A stretch of DNA of 64,000 bases from Flavobacterium tibetense. GTDB taxonomy: Bacteria > Bacteroidota > Bacteroidia > Flavobacteriales > Flavobacteriaceae. The DNA lies in contig NZ_QLST01000006.1 of the NCBI RefSeq assembly GCF_003293845.1, positions 119,457-183,456 on the forward strand. Direction: 5' to 3'. Shown here in pieces: positions 58,679 through 64,000 of this stretch. The position numbers and the translations under genes are program-made. The notes beneath the pieces are model-generated. The model saw only the letters and a program-made list of their open reading frames with translations, did no database searches and had not been told where the DNA came from. Position 1 is the stretch's first letter, and each line of letters starts with the position of its first letter.

Positions 58679-60433
58679 ATGAAAGTAATTCGTTCCAAAT
58701 CTTTAAAACAAGTATTGCAATACGCCAAACCTTACCAAAAAAGGTTCAATTGGGTAATTGCTTGGGCGATATTTCTTTCTGTTTTTGCTGCAGTAAGACC
58801 TTATGTGTTTCAGGAAATTATTGATAACTATCTGTTAAAAGCTGGAAACATCAATGGTTTTACATTTTTTGTATTGATAATGGCAACCATTTTAATTGCT
58901 GAAGTTGTTGCGCAATTTTATTTCACTTACTGGTCTAATTGGTTAGGACAAGACATTATTAGAGACATTCGCAATAGATTATTCAAACATATCACTTCAT
59001 TCAAAATGAAGTATTTTGACAACGAACCTGTTGGAAAATTAGTCACTAGATCAGTTTCTGATATCGAATCTATTGCCAGTATTTTTAGTCAAGGACTTTT
59101 CATGATTGTCAGTGATTTACTAAAAATGTTGATTGTTCTAGTTTTTATGTTCTTTGTAAATTGGAAAATTTCCTTAATCGTAGTTGCTATTATGCCCATT
59201 ATTATTGTTGCTACGAATATCTTCCAAAAAAAGATGAAAGTAGCATTTAATGAAGTGAGAAATGAAGTTTCTAACCTCAATACTTTTGTGCAAGAACGTT
59301 TGACTGGAATGAAAATTGTCCAACTTTTCAATCGAGAAGCTATTGAATTGGAAAAATTCAAAACGATTAACCAAAAACACAACAAAGCTTGGTTGAAAAA
59401 CATTTTGTACAACTCGATTTTCTTCCCAATTGCTGATATCATTTCAAATATTACATTAGGACTAGTAGTTTATTTTGGCGCATTATTTATCATCCAAGGT
59501 GATACAGAAACTACTATTGGACATTTAATATCATTCAACATGTATATTTCCATGTTATATAACCCATTGCGTCAAATTGCGGATAAATTCAACGTCATGC
59601 AAATGGGAATTGTAGCTGCCGAACGTGTTTTCGATATTCTTGAAACCGAAAGTCAAATTCAGAATAAAGGAACTATTGAAGCAAAAAATTTCAAAGGTGA
59701 TTTACTATTCCAAGATGTGCGTTTTAGTTATGTGAAAGACGAAGAAGTACTAAAAGGTATCAACTTAAAAGTAAATGCTGGCGAAACCATTGCTATTGTT
59801 GGTAGTACTGGAGCAGGAAAATCAACTATTATCAATCTATTGAACCGTTTCTACGAAATTGACTCTGGAGAAATTACCATTGACGGTAGAAATATCAACG
59901 AATACACGTTGGAAAGTCTGCGAAAACAAATTGCTGTTGTTTTACAAGATGTTTTCCTTTTTGCGGACACCATTTACAATAATATTACGTTGTACAATCC
60001 TGAAATTACCGAAGAAATGGTTATCAATGCTGCCAAAGAAATTGGTATTCACGAATTTATCATGAGTTTACCGAATGGCTACCAATACAACGTAAAAGAA
60101 CGCGGCGTGATGTTATCTTCGGGTCAACGCCAATTGATTGCATTCTTGCGAGCGTACATCAGTAATCCGCATATTTTAATTATGGATGAAGCTACTTCTT
60201 CTATTGACACCTATTCGGAAGAAATGTTGCAACGCGCCACCGAAACCATTACTAAAGGTAGAACCTCAATTGTAATCGCCCACCGATTAGCAACCATCAT
60301 GAACGCCAGCAAAATCATAGTAATGGACAAAGGCCAAATCGTAGAAGAAGGCAAACACACCGACTTAATTCTAAAAGAAAACGGATACTACAAGAAATTG
60401 TATGATTCGCAGTTTTCATTGGTAATTGATTAG
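58679..60433 (+). CDS. ABC transporter, fused membrane and ATPase domains (MsbA-like half-transporter)
   Basis: This 584-residue half-transporter has six membrane helices in residues about 20-310 and a nucleotide-binding domain. The latter shows Walker A GSTGAGKST, Q-loop, signature LSSGQRQL (Ser for the usual second Gly), Walker B ILIMDEATS and H-loop AHRLAT. It probably works as a homodimer exporting lipids or drugs. The substrate cannot be stated. It follows truA by 45 bp of heptad array. Confidence 0.94.
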   Translation: MKVIRSKSLKQVLQYAKPYQKRFNWVIAWAIFLSVFAAVRPYVFQEIIDNYLLKAGNINGFTFFVLIMATILIAEVVAQFYFTYWSNWLGQDIIRDIRNRLFKHITSFKMKYFDNEPVGKLVTRSVSDIESIASIFSQGLFMIVSDLLKMLIVLVFMFFVNWKISLIVVAIMPIIIVATNIFQKKMKVAFNEVRNEVSNLNTFVQERLTGMKIVQLFNREAIELEKFKTINQKHNKAWLKNILYNSIFFPIADIISNITLGLVVYFGALFIIQGDTETTIGHLISFNMYISMLYNPLRQIADKFNVMQMGIVAAERVFDILETESQIQNKGTIEAKNFKGDLLFQDVRFSYVKDEEVLKGINLKVNAGETIAIVGSTGAGKSTIINLLNRFYEIDSGEITIDGRNINEYTLESLRKQIAVVLQDVFLFADTIYNNITLYNPEITEEMVINAAKEIGIHEFIMSLPNGYQYNVKERGVMLSSGQRQLIAFLRAYISNPHILIMDEATSSIDTYSEEMLQRATETITKGRTSIVIAHRLATIMNASKIIVMDKGQIVEEGKHTDLILKENGYYKKLYDSQFSLVID

Positions 60434-60799
60434 TTTTCTTAGTCGCAGTCACGGTCTTCAGTCGCAGTTTGTCAAGCTGCTAAGCATCTCTTGAACAAAC
60501 GATACGTTTATAAAACACAGATTTTACAGATTTCTTTGTGTTCCTTGTGCTTTACTTGTGTGCTTTGTGGTTATAATTTAAACAGAGATTCACCGAGTTT
60601 TTTTTGATTAGCTTTGTGTTGATAGAGTTCCACAGAGACGTTTTACTTTTTGTACTTGAAATTGAGCTTGCCCTTGAATTTAGAACACAAATTATCTTTG
60701 CGTTTCTTTGCGTAAAACTTTGCAAACTTTGCGTTTAAACTTTTAAAATAATTCCTTAAATTCGCAACTTATAAATAAAACTGAAATACTTTATACAAA
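60434..60799. other. 366-bp gene-free gap full of decayed repeat words
   Basis: No plausible gene. It contains AGTCGCAGT-type words at about 60441-60473 (complement of the rnz leader element). It also holds ACACAGATTTTACAGATTT at about 60516-60535 and several CTTTGTG/CCACAGAG words. Near its end are repeated CTTTGCG/ACTTTGC words and a -7 box at 60693-60700. Confidence 0.7.
60693..60700 (+). promoter_or_regulatory. Candidate promoter of lpdA
   Basis: TATCTTTG at the -7 position, with TTG at 60668-60670 giving a 22-nt spacer that fits the Bacteroidota consensus. It lies about 100 nt upstream of the ATG, so a long leader is implied. Confidence 0.4.
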
Positions 60800-62188
60800 A
60801 TGAAATACGATATCATAGTTTTAGGAAGTGGTCCTGGTGGTTATGTAACTGCTATTAGAGCATCGCAATTAGGCTTTAAAGTAGCCGTAATTGAAAAAGA
60901 AAATTTGGGTGGCATTTGTTTGAATTGGGGTTGTATCCCAACGAAAGCATTATTAAAATCAGCACAAGTTTTTGATTACCTAAAACATGCTTCAGATTAC
61001 GGATTAACCGTTAAGGAATTTGACAAAGATTTTTCAGCTGTGGTAAAACGTTCTCGTGATGTGGCAGATGGAATGAGTAAAGGCGTTCAATTCTTAATGA
61101 AGAAAAACAAAATCGACGTGATTGATGGTTTTGGAAAAGTAAAACCAGGTAAAAAAGTAGACGTAACAGCTGCTGACGGAAAAGTAACTGAATATACTGC
61201 AGATCATATCATCATTGCAACAGGAGCGCGTTCTCGTGAATTACCAAACTTACCACAAGATGGTAAAAAAGTAATCGGTTACCGTCAAGCAATGACATTA
61301 GCGGAACAACCAAAGAAAATGATTGTTGTAGGTTCTGGTGCAATTGGAGTAGAATTTGCGCATTTCTATAACGCAATGGGAACTGAAGTTACTATTGTTG
61401 AGTTCATGCCAAACGTAGTTCCAGTAGAAGACGAAGACATCTCAAAACAATTTGAGCGTTCGTTGAAAAAATCAGGAATTACTGTAATGACCAACTCTTC
61501 TGTGGAAAGAATCGATACTTCTGGAAACGGTGTGAAAGCATTCGTTAAAACCGCTAAAGGTGAAGAAGTTTTAGAAGCGGATATTTTATTATCAGCTGTT
61601 GGAATCAAAACCAACATCGAGAACATTGGATTAGAGGAAACAGGAATTGCTGTTGATAAAGATAAAATTTTAGTAAACGCTTACTACCAAACTAACGTTC
61701 CTGGTTACTACGCTATTGGTGACGTGACACCTGGACAAGCTTTAGCTCATGTGGCTTCTGCTGAAGGTATTTTGTGTGTGGAGAAAATTGCAGGTTTGCA
61801 TGTGGATGCGTTAGACTACGGAAACATTCCGGGTTGTACGTATGCAACTCCAGAAATTGCTTCTGTGGGTATGACAGAAAAACAAGCGAAAGAAAAAGGA
61901 TACGAATTGAAAATTGGTAAATTCCCATTCTCAGCTTCAGGAAAAGCAAAAGCAGCTGGAACACCAGACGGATTTGTAAAAGTAATTTTTGATGCGAAAT
62001 ACGGCGAATGGTTAGGTTGCCACATGATTGGTGCCGGAGTTACCGATATGATTGCAGAAGCAGTTGTAGCCCGTAAATTAGAAACTACAGGACACGAAAT
62101 CTTAAAAGCTGTTCACCCGCACCCTACTATGAGTGAAGCAGTTATGGAAGCGGTTGCTGATGCTTACGGTGAAGTGATTCACTTATAG
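60800..62188 (+). CDS. lpdA: Dihydrolipoyl dehydrogenase
   Basis: This 462-residue FAD enzyme has the dinucleotide motif GSGPGG (residues 9-14), the redox disulfide in GGICLNWGC (Cys40, Cys45), a second NAD motif VVGSGAIGVEF, GYYAIGDV, and the C-terminal HPHPTMSE with the catalytic His-Glu. It reoxidises dihydrolipoamide in 2-oxoacid dehydrogenase complexes or the glycine cleavage system. It stands alone here, so the complex it serves is not indicated by context. Confidence 0.97.
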   Translation: MKYDIIVLGSGPGGYVTAIRASQLGFKVAVIEKENLGGICLNWGCIPTKALLKSAQVFDYLKHASDYGLTVKEFDKDFSAVVKRSRDVADGMSKGVQFLMKKNKIDVIDGFGKVKPGKKVDVTAADGKVTEYTADHIIIATGARSRELPNLPQDGKKVIGYRQAMTLAEQPKKMIVVGSGAIGVEFAHFYNAMGTEVTIVEFMPNVVPVEDEDISKQFERSLKKSGITVMTNSSVERIDTSGNGVKAFVKTAKGEEVLEADILLSAVGIKTNIENIGLEETGIAVDKDKILVNAYYQTNVPGYYAIGDVTPGQALAHVASAEGILCVEKIAGLHVDALDYGNIPGCTYATPEIASVGMTEKQAKEKGYELKIGKFPFSASGKAKAAGTPDGFVKVIFDAKYGEWLGCHMIGAGVTDMIAEAVVARKLETTGHEILKAVHPHPTMSEAVMEAVADAYGEVIHL

Positions 62189-62227
62189 TCTTTAGAACAA
62201 AGAAAATAGATTTTAGAGAATAGAGTA
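62186..62227 (+). repeat. Period-7 array starting at the lpdA stop codon
   Basis: Six units in register: TAGTCTT, TAGAACA, AAGAAAA, TAGATTT, TAGAGAA, TAGAGTA. The first TAG is the lpdA stop. The same TAG-type appears after DUF1599, after truA and before recG. Confidence 0.88.
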
Positions 62228-62261
62228 AATCCGATTTGTGAAAGCAGGTCGGATTTTTTTG
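62227..62261 (+). terminator. Terminator of lpdA
   Basis: Stem AAATCCGA / TCGGATTT with a 14-nt loop, followed by a run of T. Confidence 0.75.
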
Positions 62262-62327
62262 TTGAAAACTTGGAAAGGGTTTGTAGGAAAAATTGATTAT
62301 ATTTGAGGAACTTAAATGTATTGCGCC

Positions 62328-62388
62328 AATCTTGCCAAATAGACAAGATTTGTGTTTAAAACATGCGAGAATATACTAGTTACCAGCA
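62328..62388 (+). repeat. Hairpin plus left inverted repeat before the orphan gene
   Basis: A 7-bp hairpin AATCTTG/CAAGATT (62328-62350) is followed by GTTACCAGCA at 62379-62388, the left partner of TGCTGGTAAC at 63065-63074. Confidence 0.65.
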
Positions 62389-62403
62389 ATTTGAAATCAC
62401 TAA

Positions 62404-63060
62404 ATGAAAATTTTTAAGAAAAATAAAAGAAAAAATTATCTAACTAACATTTTCATAATTAGTTTTGGTTTTTTTATAATTATAATTTTTACAAATCATA
62501 TTTATAAATTTACTCATAATTACATTTATTCAACATATGATGAATTAAAACTAAAGAGAGAAGTTATTTCTGAAAATGAAATTTATGAATTTATAAACGA
62601 AATATACTATAAAAATGATTCTATAGCAAATGATTCTTTGAAGTATAGAAAATTAATGTGTTTTTCTATACCACATTCAAAAGCATTTGTAAACTTAATA
62701 GACGAATTACCTGATAGCATTGTAAATATTGATAATAAAATACATTTAAAAAATCAAATCTATACAAAAACAAAACTTTGGGACAAAGATCAACTTAAAA
62801 ATTTTTGGGTTTTAACGCCATCAGATTTGAAAAAAATCGAGGAAATAGAAAATGATGATTATTGGGAAAATTATAGAAAATTATTTGGAAATGGAAAAAA
62901 CTCATATTCAATTCCTATTTTTAATAAATCGAAAACTGTTGTAATAATTCAAATCGAATCTCAAGGAGACTATTTATTGGGACATGAATCAATCTTTATT
63001 TATTTGAAAAAAAACGGAAAATGGAAATTGTATAAAGAAGAACTGTTATGGATAAGTTAA
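62404..63060 (+). CDS. Orphan membrane-anchored protein, unknown function
   Basis: This 218-residue protein has a basic N-terminus (MKIFKKNKRKNY), one membrane segment at about residues 14-37, then a mixed soluble domain rich in Asn, Lys and Ile. The tail contains SIPIFNKSKTVVIIQIESQG and FIYLKKNGKWKLYKEE, reminiscent of small beta domains in flavobacterial orphan proteins. No family recognised. It lies between a 10-bp inverted repeat pair and beside a transposase, and is very AT-rich, so acquisition by transfer is likely. Confidence 0.75.
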   Translation: MKIFKKNKRKNYLTNIFIISFGFFIIIIFTNHIYKFTHNYIYSTYDELKLKREVISENEIYEFINEIYYKNDSIANDSLKYRKLMCFSIPHSKAFVNLIDELPDSIVNIDNKIHLKNQIYTKTKLWDKDQLKNFWVLTPSDLKKIEEIENDDYWENYRKLFGNGKNSYSIPIFNKSKTVVIIQIESQGDYLLGHESIFIYLKKNGKWKLYKEELLWIS

Positions 63061-63064
63061 AAAC

Positions 63065-63087
63065 TGCTGGTAACAGCGGTAACTGTT
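63065..63087 (+). repeat. Right inverted repeat and hairpin after the orphan gene
   Basis: TGCTGGTAAC (63065-63074) is the exact complement of 62379-62388. The overlapping sequence AACAGCGGTAACTGTT can form a 5-bp hairpin. Confidence 0.65.
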
Positions 63088-63138
63088 GCACAACTACTAT
63101 TTTTTAAAATAAAATCTCAAAAAACATAAAATTCCGAC

Positions 63139-63166
63139 CTCGTTTAAACACTTTTAAGCGAGGTTT
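63139..63166. terminator. Hairpin between the orphan gene and the transposase
   Basis: A 12-bp stem ACCTCGTTTAAA / TTTAAGCGAGGT with one G-T pair and a CACT loop, T-rich after it. It may end either convergent gene or be part of the IS end. Confidence 0.75.
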
Positions 63167-63172
63167 GTCTTT

Positions 63173-64000
63173 TTAGTTCCTGTACAAAATTCTAAAATTT
63201 TGGTTGCTTAAATTTGAAATTATAAAGTCTTGATAGACCGTTTTTATAAAAGCAAAGCACTTCCCTTGTTTTAAGGAAATAACTTGGGCTAAAACACTTG
63301 GTTTTTTGATGGTAAAACGCAAGTATTTCTTCAAGTTGTAGGTTAAACTTGCCATGAGTACATGTTTGTTTGCGTTTTTGATGCCTCGGGTGTTGACTCG
63401 TTTCATGTTCGTGAAGTTGACCAAGGTTCCAATCACAGGTTCGACTGTTTTACTTCGTATTCTCGACATCTTTTTGGCATATTTGGCATTTTGTGTGAGT
63501 TTTTGATGCATACGGTCGTAATGTTCTTTGTGGATGCTATCGTCTAGCTTTTTAAACTTAGTGCTTTTGCCACAACATTGTTCTCTGAGTGGGCAGTTTT
63601 TACAGTCACTCTCGCTGCTTCGGTACGTGCGTTTGGTGTAGCCTTTACTATCCGTTTTTTCGCCTTTGAAAAGGAGTTTGGCTTGGTTGCCTTCGGGTTT
63701 AGTGCATTGGTAATAATTTTCCTCTTTGTTGAAGGTAAAACCTTCGCGCTCGGGTTTGTATTGCCCGAAGTTAGGAATGTAGGCATCAATATTTTTTTTA
63801 TGTAAATACGCCAACGCTTCGCCACTGCTGTAACCGCCATCGGCTAAAAGTTCTTCTAATTCAATGTCGTTTTCGTTTAGGTTTTCTTCGATAAGTTCCA
63901 CAATTTTTTCTAAACATTGACTATCGCGCTTGTCTGCAAAATCAGAACACGCTCCAGTAATAACATGGTGTGCATCGTCTACTGCGATTTGTCCAAAATA
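63173..64000 (-). CDS. IS1182-family-like transposase, C-terminal part (cut by window edge)
   Basis: The reverse-strand frame stays open to base 64000. The GTG at 63901 is internal, since 33 more codons continue the protein (VDDAHHVITGACSDFADKRD). About 275 residues are present. Features of IS1182/DUF4096-type DDE transposases are seen: ADGGYSSGEAL with a catalytic Asp and a cysteine-containing segment (CTKPEG, CKNCPLREQCCG). Near the end is the EPVIGTLVNF Glu motif, then NANKHVLMASLTYNLKKYL. It moves an insertion sequence by cut-and-paste. The 5' end and left terminal repeat are outside the window. Confidence 0.9.
   Translation of the reverse strand, partial: YFGQIAVDDAHHVITGACSDFADKRDSQCLEKIVELIEENLNENDIELEELLADGGYSSGEALAYLHKKNIDAYIPNFGQYKPEREGFTFNKEENYYQCTKPEGNQAKLLFKGEKTDSKGYTKRTYRSSESDCKNCPLREQCCGKSTKFKKLDDSIHKEHYDRMHQKLTQNAKYAKKMSRIRSKTVEPVIGTLVNFTNMKRVNTRGIKNANKHVLMASLTYNLKKYLRFTIKKPSVLAQVISLKQGKCFAFIKTVYQDFIISNLSNQNFRILYRN

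Larger units (their letters stand above)
63083..64000 (-). mobile_element. Insertion sequence, IS1182-like, partial
   Basis: The transposase frame plus its downstream hairpin. The boundary is placed tentatively near 63083, where the orphan gene's flank (GGTAAC) gives way to TGTTGCACAACTACTA. The terminal repeat cannot be confirmed because the other end is outside the window. Confidence 0.6.

Noticed and set aside
62328..62388. Integron attC site before the orphan gene
   Set aside because: There is a hairpin, but the core sites RYYYAAC and GTTRRRY are not present in the right order and no integrase is in view. I kept it only as a possible cassette boundary.
63544..63840. Overlapping 75-98 codon frames inside the transposase
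   Set aside because: They overlap the conserved DDE region in other frames. The transposase frame continues intact through them, so no frameshift is needed.
1..64000. tRNA, rRNA or known structured RNA genes
   Set aside because: I looked for cloverleaf-like G/C-rich islands and rRNA words in the gaps and saw none. A covariance-model scan would be decisive.

Overview
The window is AT-rich chromosomal DNA from a Bacteroidota, almost certainly a Flavobacteriaceae (Flavobacterium-like). Four things point there: a secreted leucine-rich-repeat protein with a type IX secretion sorting domain, lipoproteins with Bacteroidota-style lipoboxes, -7 boxes of the TAnnTTTG type about 20 nt before start codons with no strong Shine-Dalgarno, and small families typical of the group (DUF4293 beside rho, BT_3928-type DoxX, DUF1599, DUF2911). 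No rRNA, tRNA, CRISPR or phage module was seen.

Layout. 1-6 kb: 5' end of a UvrD-type helicase, a lipoprotein, a patatin-like hydrolase and an M1 aminopeptidase. 6-17.2 kb: recG, a three-gene RND efflux operon (adaptor, pump, TolC-like), a bestrophin and pheT. 17.2-20.3 kb: a type IX secreted LRR protein between palindromic repeats. 20.3-28.2 kb: a DUF2520 protein, a KdsC-like phosphatase, a UbiA prenyltransferase, Maf, a small MscS-like protein, a large PIG-L deacetylase, and a sodium:solute symporter preceded by a 33-residue membrane microprotein. 29.3-33.4 kb: SRPBCC, SDR, photolyase and a divergent photolyase/cryptochrome, which look like one light-related operon. 34-36 kb: an ECF sigma factor with anti-sigma-like and Spy-like partners. 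36-40.8 kb: pdxH, rnz, pyrB, pyrR and a second ECF sigma factor followed by a 47-residue protein. 41-52 kb: uvrA, rlmH, folP, DUF1599, BT_3928/TlpA genes and tpiA, interrupted by AT-rich orphan genes. 52-62 kb: a glycosyltransferase, rho, DUF4293, a phosphodiesterase, truA, an ABC exporter and lpdA. 62.4-64 kb: an orphan gene and an IS1182-like transposase cut by the window end.

Most unusual observations. (1) At least eleven intergenic regions are built from degenerate period-7 DNA arrays. Many start at the stop codon of one gene or end 0-1 nt before the start codon of the next, and the same 7-nt words recur at unrelated genes. (2) A 36-bp perfect duplication of the uvrA 3' end brackets an orphan lipoprotein gene, like the scar of integration at a gene 3' end. 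(3) The photolyase-family protein at 31941 lacks two of three electron-transfer tryptophans and the main substrate-binding residues, and sits in an operon with a canonical photolyase, an SRPBCC protein and an SDR that lacks its catalytic tyrosine. (4) Two conserved-looking microproteins (33 and 47 residues) lie next to a symporter and an ECF sigma factor.

Functions are assigned from motifs and length only. No database search was run.
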